From Lachnospiraceae bacterium (GTDB taxonomy: Bacteria; Bacillota; Clostridia; Lachnospirales; Lachnospiraceae), in contig JAFZUW010000051.1 of the NCBI GenBank assembly GCA_017618195.1, positions 1-64,000 of the forward strand: a stretch of DNA of 64,000 nucleotides. The letters run 5' to 3'. The position numbers and the translations under genes are program-made. Of the stretch, positions 1 through 9,047 are shown in pieces (within the stretch, counting starts at the first letter, position 1; each line of letters starts with the position of its first letter). The notes under the pieces were generated by a model. The model was not told the origin of the DNA, made no database searches, and was given only the letters and a program-made list of their open reading frames with translations.

Positions 1-38
1 TACTATCATAAAAAAATGGTTTGCTTTTCTTGCACCTT

Positions 39-60
39 TTGAGTACAGTTTTGAGTACAG
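39..60. repeat. Direct repeat pair TTGAGTACAG (left pair)
   Basis: Two perfect copies of the decamer TTGAGTACAG lie at 39-48 and 51-60, a 12-bp period. The same decamer occurs twice more at 205-214 and 215-224. Short paired direct repeats beside an attachment site are typical of arm-type binding sites for tyrosine recombinases, which is the inferred role here. No integrase gene is visible in the window. Confidence 0.5.
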
Positions 61-117
61 CGGGAGAGTGGAAATGCCGGAACTCCTTTCTTGTTAGAAT
101 TGAGAGGTTTTTCATTC

Positions 118-141
118 AGTTCAATTCCCGCCATCAGCTTA
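118..141 (+). other. tRNA 3'-end fragment, probable attachment-site scar
   Basis: The bases match the 3' end of a tRNA: a TTCAATT T-loop, the 3' half of a T-stem (CCCGC), a 3' acceptor strand (CATCAGC) and a T discriminator. The matching 5' T-stem strand and the rest of the tRNA are missing. The acceptor sequence resembles clostridial tRNA-Thr (inferred). It is followed directly by a strong intrinsic terminator, as at the end of a genuine tRNA gene. The simplest reading is the truncated copy left at one end of an element that integrated into a tRNA gene to the left. Confidence 0.5.
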
Positions 142-151
142 AAACAGAGAC

Positions 152-190
152 AGCGGAAAGCCAATGAAACCGTGGCTTTCCGCTTTTTTT
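152..190 (+). terminator. Rho-independent terminator
   Basis: A perfect 10-bp stem (GCGGAAAGCC at 153-162 with GGCTTTCCGC at 174-183) encloses an 11-nt loop and is followed by a run of seven T. It would terminate rightward transcription coming from the presumed tRNA or element side. Confidence 0.85.
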
Positions 191-204
191 ATCGGCTGAG
201 CGGT

Positions 205-224
205 TTGAGTACAGTTGAGTACAG
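205..224. repeat. Direct repeat pair TTGAGTACAG (right pair)
   Basis: Two perfect, immediately adjacent copies of TTGAGTACAG lie at 205-214 and 215-224, identical to the pair at 39-60. They lie on the far side of the tRNA fragment and terminator. The rest of the gene-free stretch 1-502 holds no credible coding region. Confidence 0.5.
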
Positions 225-391
225 ACGATCCGTACGGCCCGAAAGCGGAGGAAAAGGTCCCCAAACAGCAATATTTCATGTCAAAAACCTGCGGTTCTTC
301 CGTAGGAAGAAAGAAAAACGATTCATTTTCCGAAAAATATCCGTTTTTATATGCCTTTTCTGATTTTTTCTATGGAATTTTCCGACCAAAC

Positions 392-419
392 TTGATATTA
401 TGTTATATAGGCATATTAT
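392..419 (+). promoter_or_regulatory. Sigma-A promoter of the MORN gene
   Basis: TTGATA (392-397) is separated by 16 bp from TATTAT (414-419). It is the only good promoter between the terminator at 152-190 and the start codon at 503. It gives a leader of about 77 nt. Confidence 0.6.
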
Positions 420-502
420 GCCCATGGGGTTACAATTGAATTTCACTCCGAATGCGTTGCGACGCCATGAGAAGGTGCGGTTATTTGAAGGAGGGTTACT
501 GT

Positions 503-3500
503 ATGGCGGAATTGTTATGTATTGTATGCAAAGAGAACAAAGCCGGCGGGGATGGCTTGTGTGTAAAATGCCGTTTCAAGATGAACACACAGCAGGAGTC
601 TGCCCCTCTTGAAGAGCAGGAACTTTTGCTCCCGGAAGGTCGGTATTACGGAAAGACGCGTAACGGAATTCCGAACGGCCGCGGCGAGCTGACATATAAC
701 GAAGGGGACTCGCGTAAATACTACCGCGGTGAATTTAAGGACGGCATGAGACACGGCAAGGGGAAGCTCGTGTTTCGCAATGATGCCTACTATGACGGTG
801 AGTGGGTTCACGACAAATACGACGGCTACGGCGAGGAATCGCTTCCGGGCGGCAACGTGCTCGAGGGTTATTACGAGCAGGGCCGTTTGATCAGCGGTCA
901 TGTGTTTTTCGGTGACGGCCGTGAGTACGACGGTGAGTGGAGCAACGATCTGCCGAACGGCATGGGCAAGATGTATTTTCATGACGGTCACGCGGAGGAA
1001 GGCTTCTGGATCAACGGCGTATGCGCGTTCCGTGAAAAGCCCGATGATGAGCAGATCGAAGCATTCCTGAAGAAGCAGGACGAGATTGCCCGTCAGGAAG
1101 AGGAAGAACTTGCCGAGGAGAATGAGCGCCGCCGTCTTGCCAAGGAGAAGCGGGACCGCATGATCGCGCAGCTCCGCGAGCAGCAGGCCAGGGAACAGGA
1201 AGGCGGAGACCGTTTTTATGCCGCCGAGCCCGTTATGGCAGTTGAAGAAGAGATTAACAACGCAATCCGCGTGAATAAAACGGAGACGGAAGAGGCTGAC
1301 GAAGAGGCGGCGGAAACCGAAGAGTCCGTTGAGAAGAAAGATGTAACGGATATCGAAGGGACCGCGGAAGTTGCGGAAGCAGCCGAAACTGCGGATGAAA
1401 CACCTGCAGAGACTCCTTCGCAGCCGGTTGATGACGGCGATTACTTTGTACCGGATCAGCCGGTAGACAAGGATGAGATGGAGAAGGCTCCGGCCGTAGT
1501 TCCGCCCATGTCCGTATTTATGCGTGACGGTTTCCCGCCCGCATACGAGGAGAATCCCGCTGAGGATTCGTTCCTTGAGACCGCGCTTTACAAGCCCGGC
1601 GAGGAATTCCCGTCCTTTGACGCGCTGTTCGAAGAGGAAGAGCAGGAACAGGAAGAAGAGCCGAAGCCCGCTAAGCCCGTTGAGACTCCGATCATTATCG
1701 AAGATAACACCATTTACGGTGACGACGGCATGTCCGCCGAAATCGTATACGACTCCGGTGTAGACGGATTTGAGGCAGCGGAAGCGGTTGAAGAAGCTGC
1801 TGAAGAGACTGCTAAGACCGCAGAGGAGATAGCCGAGGAAGTAACCGAGGGCGTTGAAGAGACAGCTGAAGAGGCAGTTGAAGAAGTAACAGAAACGGCC
1901 GAAGAGGTTGCCGAAGAAGTTACCGAAACGGTTGAAGAAGCCGTTGAGTCCGCAGAAGAAGCAGTTGAGGAAGCAGCTGAGGCTGTTGAAGAAACGGTTG
2001 AAACCGCAGAGGAAACGGTTGAAGAGGCAGCGGAAGAGGCTGTAGGCGAAGTAACCGAAGCTGTTGAAGAAACCGTAGAAGAAGTTGCCGAAACTGCTGA
2101 AAAGACCGAGGAAGCCGCTGAGACTGCAGCAGAGACTGCAGCAGAAACAGCTGAGACTGCAGCGGAAACGGTTGAAGAAACAGTTGAGACTGCAGCAGAA
2201 ACGGTTGAAGAGACTGTCGAGAAGGTTCAGGACGAGATTGCTGAGGCTGTCAGCGAGGCAGTTTCCGCAGAGGCTGCGGTTCCTGTAACAAATACATTTG
2301 ATAATAAACCCGAGACGGCGGAAGAAAAGCCCGCCGCGCCGCTTGGAAAGACCGGATACTTCTCCGAGACTTATGCGAACGGTCAGATGTACGAAGGTGA
2401 CTTCTATGACGGCCGTCGTCAGGGTATGGGACTGATGATCTATCCGAACGGTGACATTTACGAAGGCGGATACTTTGCCGGCAAGCGCCACGGACAGGGC
2501 ACCCTGACCTACGGCAACGGCAGCATATATGAAGGCAACTGGGAGAACGGCATGAAGTCCGGCCAGGGTAAATTCACCAAGAAGAGCGGTGAGAGCTACC
2601 AGGGTGATTTCGTAGCGGGCGCATTTGCCGGTCACGGAATCCTGCGTTACGAAAACGGCGACGTTTACGAAGGCGAATGGAGCAACAACCGTCAGAACGG
2701 TGAAGGCATCATGACCTATGCGGACGGAACCCGTGAGAAGCAGGTTTGGGAGAACGGCGTGAAGATCTCCGCAGAGCCGTATGTCGAGGAAGCAGCCGGT
2801 ATCGTAAGCGATATTACGGAAATCGTTGAGGACAAATACGACACAGCAGCGGAAACTGTTGAAGCTGCAGCTGTTGAAGCAGCCGAGACCGCGGAAGAAG
2901 CTGCGGAAACCGTAGAAGATATTAACGAAGCAGTTGAAGAAACCGTTGAAGAAGCAGCTGAGTCTGTTGAAGAGACTGCGGAGAAAGTAACTGAAACTGC
3001 GGAAGAGACTGTTGAAGAAGTTACTGAAACTGCGGAAGAGATTACGGAAGAGGTTACTGAAGCTGTTGAAGAGACCATTGACGAAGTAACGGAAACTGCA
3101 GACGATGCATCGGCAGCAGTTGAAGAAACCGTTGAGGACGCAATTGAAGAAGCATCTGAAGCTGTTGAAGAAGCTGCGGAAGAAAATGCTGAAACGGTTG
3201 AAGAAATTACAGAGTCTGTTGAAGAGACCGTCGAAGAAGTAACGGAAGCTGTCGAAGAAACTACGGAAGAGGTTACTGAAACAGTTGAAGAGACCATTGA
3301 AGAAGTAACGGAAACAGCAGACGATGCATTGGCAGCAGTTGAAGAAACCGTTGAGGACGCAGCTGAAGAAGCTGCTGAGGCAGTTGAAGAAGTTGCTGAA
3401 ACCGCAGAAGAGACTGCAGAAGAAGTAACGGAAACCGTAGAAGAGACCGCCGAGGAAGTTGGCGAAAATGCCGAAGAGATTGCCGAAGAGGTTACCGAGA

Positions 3501-4414
3501 CAGTTGAAGAAGCAGTTGAAACTGTAGAAGAAAGCGTTGAGGAAGTGACCGAGACGGCAGACGATGCATTGGCAGCAGTTGAAGAAACCGTTGAGGACGC
3601 AGTTGATGAAGCTGCTGAGGCTGCAGAAGATGCTATTGAAAACGTAGAAGAGACCGCAGAAGAAGTTACCGAGTCTGTCGAAGAGGCAGCCGAAGGAGTT
3701 GCCGAGACCGTTGAAGAGGCAGTTGAAGAAGTTGCTGAAACCGCAGAAGAAACCGCAGAAGAAGTAACTGAGTCTGTTGAAGAGGCAGCCGAAGAAGTAA
3801 CTGAAACCGTAGAAGAGACTGCAGAAGAAGTTACCGAGACCGTTGAAGAGATAAACGAAGAAGTAACTGAAACTGTAGAAGAAGTAACTGAAACCGTAGA
3901 AGAGACCGCAGAAGAAGTAACCGAAACCGTAGAAGAGACTGCAGAAGAAGTTACCGAGACCGTTGAAGAGACCGCCGAGGAAGTTACCGAGACGGTTGAA
4001 GAGGCAGCCGAAGAAGTAACCGTAACTGCAGAAGAGACCGCAGAGGAAGCAGCCGAAGCTCCCGCAGAAGAGCCCGAGGCACCTCAGGAAGAGCCTGCCG
4101 AAGAAGTTCCTCAGCCCGCAGTTCGCGAGTCCAAGACGATCTTCTACAAGAACGGCAACCAGTACTCCGGTCAGGTTGATGAGAAGGATTTGCCGGACGG
4201 CTCCGGTGTTTATACATACGCAAACGGCAGCCGCTATGAAGGAACCTTCCGCGCAGGTATGCGTGACGGTGTCGGCCGTTTCACCTGGTCCACCGGCGAC
4301 TATTACGAAGGCGACTGGAAGGACAATAACCGTCACGGAAACGGACGCATGGTATTTGTCAGCGGCCGCGTAAGAGAAGGACGCTTCGTAAACAACGAGT
4401 TTAAGCCTGAGTAA
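503..4414 (+). CDS. MORN-repeat protein with acidic hendecad repeats
   Basis: A 1303-residue protein of unknown specific role. The start is ATG 503, eight bases after GAAGGAGG; an upstream in-frame start at 452 lacks such a site. Residues 6-23 carry two CxxC pairs that look like a small zinc ribbon. MORN repeats (Y-x-G-x-W/F with GxGxx) form three blocks near residues 45-180, 616-752 and 1212-1300. Between them, near 420-590 and 760-1200, the chain is almost wholly Glu, Ala, Val and Thr in an 11-residue period of the type VEETAEEVTET, expected to form long amphipathic helices. There is no signal peptide or membrane segment, so it is probably cytoplasmic. MORN repeats often bind membranes or partner proteins. 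It directly precedes the CpsB/C/D-like genes (gap about 19 bp) and may scaffold them (inference). Confidence 0.85.
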   Translation: MAELLCIVCKENKAGGDGLCVKCRFKMNTQQESAPLEEQELLLPEGRYYGKTRNGIPNGRGELTYNEGDSRKYYRGEFKDGMRHGKGKLVFRNDAYYDGEWVHDKYDGYGEESLPGGNVLEGYYEQGRLISGHVFFGDGREYDGEWSNDLPNGMGKMYFHDGHAEEGFWINGVCAFREKPDDEQIEAFLKKQDEIARQEEEELAEENERRRLAKEKRDRMIAQLREQQAREQEGGDRFYAAEPVMAVEEEINNAIRVNKTETEEADEEAAETEESVEKKDVTDIEGTAEVAEAAETADETPAETPSQPVDDGDYFVPDQPVDKDEMEKAPAVVPPMSVFMRDGFPPAYEENPAEDSFLETALYKPGEEFPSFDALFEEEEQEQEEEPKPAKPVETPIIIEDNTIYGDDGMSAEIVYDSGVDGFEAAEAVEEAAEETAKTAEEIAEEVTEGVEETAEEAVEEVTETAEEVAEEVTETVEEAVESAEEAVEEAAEAVEETVETAEETVEEAAEEAVGEVTEAVEETVEEVAETAEKTEEAAETAAETAAETAETAAETVEETVETAAETVEETVEKVQDEIAEAVSEAVSAEAAVPVTNTFDNKPETAEEKPAAPLGKTGYFSETYANGQMYEGDFYDGRRQGMGLMIYPNGDIYEGGYFAGKRHGQGTLTYGNGSIYEGNWENGMKSGQGKFTKKSGESYQGDFVAGAFAGHGILRYENGDVYEGEWSNNRQNGEGIMTYADGTREKQVWENGVKISAEPYVEEAAGIVSDITEIVEDKYDTAAETVEAAAVEAAETAEEAAETVEDINEAVEETVEEAAESVEETAEKVTETAEETVEEVTETAEEITEEVTEAVEETIDEVTETADDASAAVEETVEDAIEEASEAVEEAAEENAETVEEITESVEETVEEVTEAVEETTEEVTETVEETIEEVTETADDALAAVEETVEDAAEEAAEAVEEVAETAEETAEEVTETVEETAEEVGENAEEIAEEVTETVEEAVETVEESVEEVTETADDALAAVEETVEDAVDEAAEAAEDAIENVEETAEEVTESVEEAAEGVAETVEEAVEEVAETAEETAEEVTESVEEAAEEVTETVEETAEEVTETVEEINEEVTETVEEVTETVEETAEEVTETVEETAEEVTETVEETAEEVTETVEEAAEEVTVTAEETAEEAAEAPAEEPEAPQEEPAEEVPQPAVRESKTIFYKNGNQYSGQVDEKDLPDGSGVYTYANGSRYEGTFRAGMRDGVGRFTWSTGDYYEGDWKDNNRHGNGRMVFVSGRVREGRFVNNEFKPE
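3088..3610 (+). repeat. Imperfect tandem DNA repeats inside the MORN gene
   Basis: A block starting GACGATGCAT and continuing through GGCAGCAGTTGAAGAAACCG recurs at about 3101, 3320 and 3560, spaced 219 and 240 bp apart (both multiples of 3). The acidic repeat domain has therefore grown by segmental duplication, on top of the 33-bp basic unit. The region is a likely site of length variation. Confidence 0.7.
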
Positions 4415-4433
4415 GAGTTGGAGTTCTGACAGC

Positions 4434-5153
4434 ATGTACTACTTTGACATACATTGCCACATTTTAAACGGAATCGATGATGGGGCGCGCAATCCCGAGG
4501 TTACGGCGCAGATGCTTAAGATGGCATACGACGACGGAATCCGCGGAATCATCTGCACGCCGCATTATCAGCCCGGAACATTCGATACCGGCAAAGCGGA
4601 ACGCGTAGTCCGTGTAAAACATTTACGGGAGATTGCGCAGAGATTCTTTCCGGACCTTCGGATCTATGAAGGATGCGAGTGCTTTTCCGCTTCCGGAAGC
4701 ATTGTGGAAGATATAGACCGCGGACTCAGCGGAACGCTTGCGGACAGCAGGTATTTTCTGGCGGAGTTCTCGCCGTACACGCCCGCTCAGATCATTGAGA
4801 GACGGTTGATGGACATTCTTTCGGCGGGTTACTGGCCGATTGTGGCGCATGCGGAACGGTATTATGCGTTTGAGGACGAGAATTTCCGGAATCATATCGC
4901 GTCGTTCGCATACATCCAGATGAATGCCGACAGTATCATGGGTGAGGACGGACCGAAGATCCGTAAGCTTGCGCGGAAGATGCTTTCCGAGAAAATCGTC
5001 TCCTTTGTCGCAACCGATGCGCACGGCGCGCATCACAGAATTCCGAAACTGTCGGAATGCGCGGAATACATTTGCTCGAATTTCGGAGAGGAATACGCAG
5101 AAACGATTCTGTGCCGCAATCCCGAATCGATTATACAAAACACGAAAATCTGA
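4434..5153 (+). CDS. CpsB/YwqE-type PHP-domain tyrosine phosphatase
   Basis: A 239-residue PHP-fold metal-dependent protein-tyrosine phosphatase of the CpsB/YwqE family, which dephosphorylates the partner bacterial tyrosine kinase. Metal-binding residues are visible: H7-C-H9, D16, H44 in CTPHY, E79 and E82, H139 in VAHAERY, and D195-A-H197. The length is normal for the family. ATG 4434 follows GGAG at suitable spacing. It is the first of a CpsB-CpsC-CpsD triad, but the usual capsule glycosyltransferases do not follow. The phosphatase may therefore serve another tyrosine-phosphorylated target set (inference). Confidence 0.9.
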   Translation: MYYFDIHCHILNGIDDGARNPEVTAQMLKMAYDDGIRGIICTPHYQPGTFDTGKAERVVRVKHLREIAQRFFPDLRIYEGCECFSASGSIVEDIDRGLSGTLADSRYFLAEFSPYTPAQIIERRLMDILSAGYWPIVAHAERYYAFEDENFRNHIASFAYIQMNADSIMGEDGPKIRKLARKMLSEKIVSFVATDAHGAHHRIPKLSECAEYICSNFGEEYAETILCRNPESIIQNTKI

Positions 5154-5197
5154 CTGCGCAGGGAGTCCATCCCGGGCAGGATTTATAAGGAGGAACA

Positions 5198-6001
5198 ATG
5201 GACAACAAACCAAACTCTTCAGAACAAACTGACACCATAAATCTGTCAGAGCTGTTCTACGTACTTCTGTCAAGAATACTGACAATCGTATGTGTGACAG
5301 CGATTTGTGGTGCGGTTGCATTTGCCTACAGCAGATTTTTCATTGCGCCGGAATACTCGGCAAGCTGCACGCTGTTCGTGCTGAACCGTAACAATGAAAA
5401 CTCGCTGACGTCATCGGATATTTCCGCAAGTAACGCCCTCTTGAAGGACTATGAGATTCTTGCAGGAAGCCGTACCGTCATCAATCAGGTTATTACCGAC
5501 CTGAATCTGCAATATGACCCTGCCGATCCGGAAAAGGCGACATATTCATATGCACAACTGAAGAAGGAGATCCGTGTTTCTGTTCCGAGTGATTCCCGAA
5601 TGCTCGTGGTAAGCGTTCTTGATAAGAACCCGAACAACGCCAAGAAGCTGGCCGATGCGGTTTCGGAAGTTCTGGTAAACCAGATTGTTTCGAAGATGAA
5701 GACCGAAGCGGTTATCCTTGACTATGCGGTTGTTCCGACTTCGGCATCCGCCCCCAATGTAAAGAAGAATACCGTCATCGGTGCAGCAATCGGATTCCTG
5801 ATCATCTGCGGAATCATCATCTTGCAGTTCATCACCGATGATACGATCAAAACCGATTCCGACGTTGAGAAATATCTGCATATTCCCGTACTCGGAACCA
5901 TCCCGCTTGAGGAAAATGAGGAGCCTAAGAGAAAGCGTTCGGATTATCGAGCCGATATGAAGAAAGCGAAGAAACTCTATTCCGGAAAGGGGGATAAATA
6001 A
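5198..6001 (+). CDS. Wzz/CapA-type chain-length determinant and kinase activator
   Basis: A 267-residue membrane protein of the polysaccharide co-polymerase family (YveK, CapA, CpsC). Two transmembrane helices bracket an extracellular domain, near residues 28-50 and 199-219. The short cytoplasmic tail rich in Lys and Arg is the part that in this family activates the neighbouring tyrosine kinase. ATG 5198 follows AAGGAGG. It sits between the phosphatase and kinase genes in the usual order, with only 2 bp before the kinase. Confidence 0.9.
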   Translation: MDNKPNSSEQTDTINLSELFYVLLSRILTIVCVTAICGAVAFAYSRFFIAPEYSASCTLFVLNRNNENSLTSSDISASNALLKDYEILAGSRTVINQVITDLNLQYDPADPEKATYSYAQLKKEIRVSVPSDSRMLVVSVLDKNPNNAKKLADAVSEVLVNQIVSKMKTEAVILDYAVVPTSASAPNVKKNTVIGAAIGFLIICGIIILQFITDDTIKTDSDVEKYLHIPVLGTIPLEENEEPKRKRSDYRADMKKAKKLYSGKGDK

Positions 6002-6003
6002 TC

Positions 6004-6780
6004 ATGCAGAGCGTAGAATTTTTGGAGAAGCCCTCTGACGTATTTGCGCAGAGAGAGGCGATCAAAAACTTCCGTACCAACGTGCAGTTCTGCGGTGCGG
6101 ACATGCGTGTTATCATGCTGACCAGCACCTTCCCCGGTGAAGGCAAATCCAACACCTCTTTAAACCTTGCCCGTTCCATCGCGGAACTCGGCAAGCGCAC
6201 GATTTATGTTGACTGCGACCTTCGTAAGTCGGTCGTTCTTTCCAAATTTGCCGCAGAGAGCAAGATTTACGGTCTTACCCATTTCCTGACCGGCATGCAG
6301 AGCCTTGAAAACTGTATTTGCGAGACCGATGTCAAGAACCTGCACGTTCTGTTCTCGGGTGCTTACCCGCCGAACCCGGTGGAGCTGTTCAATACGAGAC
6401 GTTTCAGCGCAATGCTGAACGCTTTGAGAGAGCATTACGATTACGTGATCATCGATACGCCGCCGATGGCGAACGTTACCGATGCGGCCGTTCTTTCACA
6501 GTACTGCGACGGTGCGATCTTCGTACTCAGCCAAGGTAACGTTAAGTACCATCTCGCGCAGAAGATGCTCGAGCAGCTCGGCCGAAGCGGCTGTAAGGTG
6601 CTCGGCGTGGTTCTGAACAAGGTTGACTACAAGCAGAACTACCTTCAGAAGAGCTATTACGGCAAATACTACGGCAAGAAATACTCCCGCTACGGTTACG
6701 GCTACGGCTACGGCGAGGAGAATACGTCTAAGAGTCAGTCAAAGAATCAAACAAAGAAGGAAGAGGAAAAGACAGAATGA
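6004..6780 (+). CDS. CpsD/CapB-type bacterial tyrosine kinase (BY-kinase)
   Basis: A 258-residue cytoplasmic BY-kinase that autophosphorylates a C-terminal tyrosine cluster when bound to the preceding membrane adaptor. Visible motifs are Walker A (P44-GEGKS, K48), Walker A' (V69-DCD, D70 and D72) and Walker B (D151 in IIDTPP). The C terminus has a dense tyrosine cluster (YYGKYYGKKY then repeated GY) near residues 216-237, ending in a charged tail. Its stop overlaps the next start by four bases (ATGA), so translation of the aminotransferase is probably coupled. Confidence 0.93.
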   Translation: MQSVEFLEKPSDVFAQREAIKNFRTNVQFCGADMRVIMLTSTFPGEGKSNTSLNLARSIAELGKRTIYVDCDLRKSVVLSKFAAESKIYGLTHFLTGMQSLENCICETDVKNLHVLFSGAYPPNPVELFNTRRFSAMLNALREHYDYVIIDTPPMANVTDAAVLSQYCDGAIFVLSQGNVKYHLAQKMLEQLGRSGCKVLGVVLNKVDYKQNYLQKSYYGKYYGKKYSRYGYGYGYGEENTSKSQSKNQTKKEEEKTE

Positions 6781-7964
6781 TCAGCGAAGTCGTTTTAAAC
6801 CTGAACCGGAACGGTTCCGCAATCCGCGCTATGTTTGAAGAAGGCGCCCGGATGGCGAAGGAAGTCGGAAAGGAAAATGTATACGATTACAGCCTCGGAA
6901 ACCCGAGCGTTGAGCCTCCGAAGGAAGTCAAGGAAGCTATGCTCGACGTATTGAACGAGGAGAATCCGAACTCTGTTCACGGCTATATGAACAACGCCGG
7001 ATATGAGGATGTCCGCGAGGCAATCGCAGAGCATCTGAACGGCAATTTCGGAACGAATTTCCATGCGAAGAACATTCTTATGACGGTCGGCGCAGCAGGC
7101 GGTCTGAACGTTATCTTTAAGGTACTGCTGAACCCCGGCGACGAAGTGCTCACATTTGCCCCGTTCTTCGGTGAATACCGCAACTATGTAAACAACTTCG
7201 CAGGCAAGCTCGTAACGGTTCCGACCGATCCCGATACGTTCATGCCGGTTGCCGGGAATCTTGCCGCTGCAATCACGCCCAAGACGAAGGCTCTGATCAT
7301 CAATAACCCGAACAACCCTACCGGCGTTGTATATTCCGAGGAGATTATCCGTTCCGTTGCGGCCGTTCTTGAAGCTAAGCAGAAGGAATACGGCACCTCG
7401 ATCTATCTGATCGCCGATGAGCCTTACCGCGAACTTGTATACGACGGAGTTTCCGTTCCGTATCTTACGAAATATTACCGCAATACGATCGTCGGTTATT
7501 CCTACAGTAAGTCGCTTTCCCTTCCGGGCGAGCGTATCGGATACCTGGTTATGCCCGACGAGCTGGATGATGCCGATGAGATTATTCCGGGTGCTTCCGC
7601 AAGCAACCGCGTACTCGGCTTCGTAAACGCTCCGTCCCTGATTCAGAGAACCATCAAGAGAGTTCTCGATGCCAAGGTTGACGTTGAGATTTACAACCGT
7701 AACCGCGAGCTTCTTTACTCGAAGCTTACCGAATACGGCTATACCTGCATTAAGCCGCAGGGCGCTTTCTATCTGTTCGTGAAGGCACCGGGCGGAGACG
7801 ATAAGGCATTTGTCGCAGCCGCGAAGAAATACCATCTGCTTTTGGTTGCAGGCAGCGGTTTCGGCGGTCCCGGATATCTGCGTATCGCATATTGCGTGGA
7901 CTATGATATGATTGTCCGTTCGCTTCCGGCTTTCAAGAGCCTTGCGGAAGACTACGGGCTTTGA
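6777..7964 (+). CDS. PLP-dependent class I/II aminotransferase
   Basis: A 395-residue fold-type I aminotransferase, related to aspartate and aromatic aminotransferases. The PLP lysine is K245 in SYSKSLSLPGERIGY. The NNPNNPTG loop, ADEPY and the C-terminal substrate arginine (GYLRIAY) are visible. The substrate cannot be told from sequence. The start overlaps the kinase stop, making it part of the same operon, and a HisC-like gene follows 18 bp downstream. A role in Asp, Ala or aromatic amino acid metabolism is possible. Confidence 0.9.
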   Translation: MISEVVLNLNRNGSAIRAMFEEGARMAKEVGKENVYDYSLGNPSVEPPKEVKEAMLDVLNEENPNSVHGYMNNAGYEDVREAIAEHLNGNFGTNFHAKNILMTVGAAGGLNVIFKVLLNPGDEVLTFAPFFGEYRNYVNNFAGKLVTVPTDPDTFMPVAGNLAAAITPKTKALIINNPNNPTGVVYSEEIIRSVAAVLEAKQKEYGTSIYLIADEPYRELVYDGVSVPYLTKYYRNTIVGYSYSKSLSLPGERIGYLVMPDELDDADEIIPGASASNRVLGFVNAPSLIQRTIKRVLDAKVDVEIYNRNRELLYSKLTEYGYTCIKPQGAFYLFVKAPGGDDKAFVAAAKKYHLLLVAGSGFGGPGYLRIAYCVDYDMIVRSLPAFKSLAEDYGL

Positions 7965-7982
7965 TTTTGAAAGGTTTCTGAT

Positions 7983-9047
7983 ATGAACTACAGTTTCATG
8001 GACAATGTCCGGAAGGTTACTCCTTATGTTCCCGGTGAGCAGCCCGAAGGAAAAGTCATTAAATTGAATACGAACGAGAATCCTTACCCGCCGGCACCTG
8101 CCGTCGGTGAGATTCTTTCCGCGACCGATGCGGACATCCTGAAGAAGTACCCCGAAGCGGACATCGGACCGTTGGTCCGCGCGCTTGCGAAGGAGTACGG
8201 GGTTGATCCGAAGCAGGTATTTGTCGGTGTCGGAAGCGATGACGTTATCGGTATGATCTTTCTTTCCTGCTTCGCCGGAGAGAAAGCGGTCGCATTTCCC
8301 GATGTTACCTATTCCTTCTATGACGTATGGGCGGAGCTGTTCCGCGTGCCTTATAAGCAGATTCCGCTGAAGGATGATTTCACAATCGATATTGACGATT
8401 ATGACGGGCAGTGGGGCGGTATTATCATTGCCAACCCGAATGCGCCGACATCCATCGAACTTGGAATTTCCAAGGTGGAAGAGCTTGTGAAGCGTCATCC
8501 CGAGTGCATCGTCGTTGTGGACGAGGCCTATGTGGATTTCGGCGGTACGAGCGCGCTTTCCCTGATCGGAAAGTACCCGAACCTGCTGGTTACGCAGACG
8601 TTCTCCAAATCCCGTTCCCTTGCCGGAATGCGTATCGGTTTTGCCATCGGAAGCGAGCAGGTAATTAAGGCGATCAACGATGTCAAATACTCCTACAATT
8701 CTTATACTTTGAACCGTACGGCCATCGCTGCAGGCGTTGCATCCCTGAGCGACCGTGATTACTTTGAGAAGACGTGCGCCCGCGTAATGAAGACGAGAGA
8801 AGCGGCGAAGAAAGAGCTTGCCGCGCTCGGGTTCTCCTTCCCGGAGTCGAAGACCAACTTCCTGTTCGTGACGCACGAATCGGTGCCTGCGGAATACATC
8901 CAGAAGGAACTGAAGAAGCGCGACATTTACGTACGTTTCTGGAAGAAACCGAGGATTGACAACCGTCTCCGCATTACGATCGGGACGGACGATGAGATGG
9001 CAGCCTTGTATGCCGCACTGAGAGAGATTATCGGACAATGCAGGTAA
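7983..9047 (+). CDS. hisC: Histidinol-phosphate aminotransferase-like enzyme
   Basis: A 354-residue PLP enzyme of the HisC family, converting imidazole-acetol phosphate plus glutamate to L-histidinol phosphate and 2-oxoglutarate. LNTNENPYPP near the N terminus and the PLP lysine K209 in TFSKSRSLAGMRIGF are typical of the family. No other histidine genes are present, so it could instead act on aromatic keto acids or be a threonine-phosphate decarboxylase relative. Its last 10 bases overlap queH. Confidence 0.8.
   Translation: MNYSFMDNVRKVTPYVPGEQPEGKVIKLNTNENPYPPAPAVGEILSATDADILKKYPEADIGPLVRALAKEYGVDPKQVFVGVGSDDVIGMIFLSCFAGEKAVAFPDVTYSFYDVWAELFRVPYKQIPLKDDFTIDIDDYDGQWGGIIIANPNAPTSIELGISKVEELVKRHPECIVVVDEAYVDFGGTSALSLIGKYPNLLVTQTFSKSRSLAGMRIGFAIGSEQVIKAINDVKYSYNSYTLNRTAIAAGVASLSDRDYFEKTCARVMKTREAAKKELAALGFSFPESKTNFLFVTHESVPAEYIQKELKKRDIYVRFWKKPRIDNRLRITIGTDDEMAALYAALREIIGQCR

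Noticed and set aside
3780..4030. CRISPR-like regular repeats near the end of the MORN gene
   Set aside because: The 33-bp units are in-frame coding repeats of the hendecad protein, with no spacers or cas genes.
515..4435. A 1306-codon open frame on the minus strand opposite the MORN gene
   Set aside because: It exists because GAA/GAG-rich repeats give few stops on the complement. Its product is a low-complexity Phe/Cys/Gly repeat, and the + strand frame has MORN motifs and a ribosome binding site.
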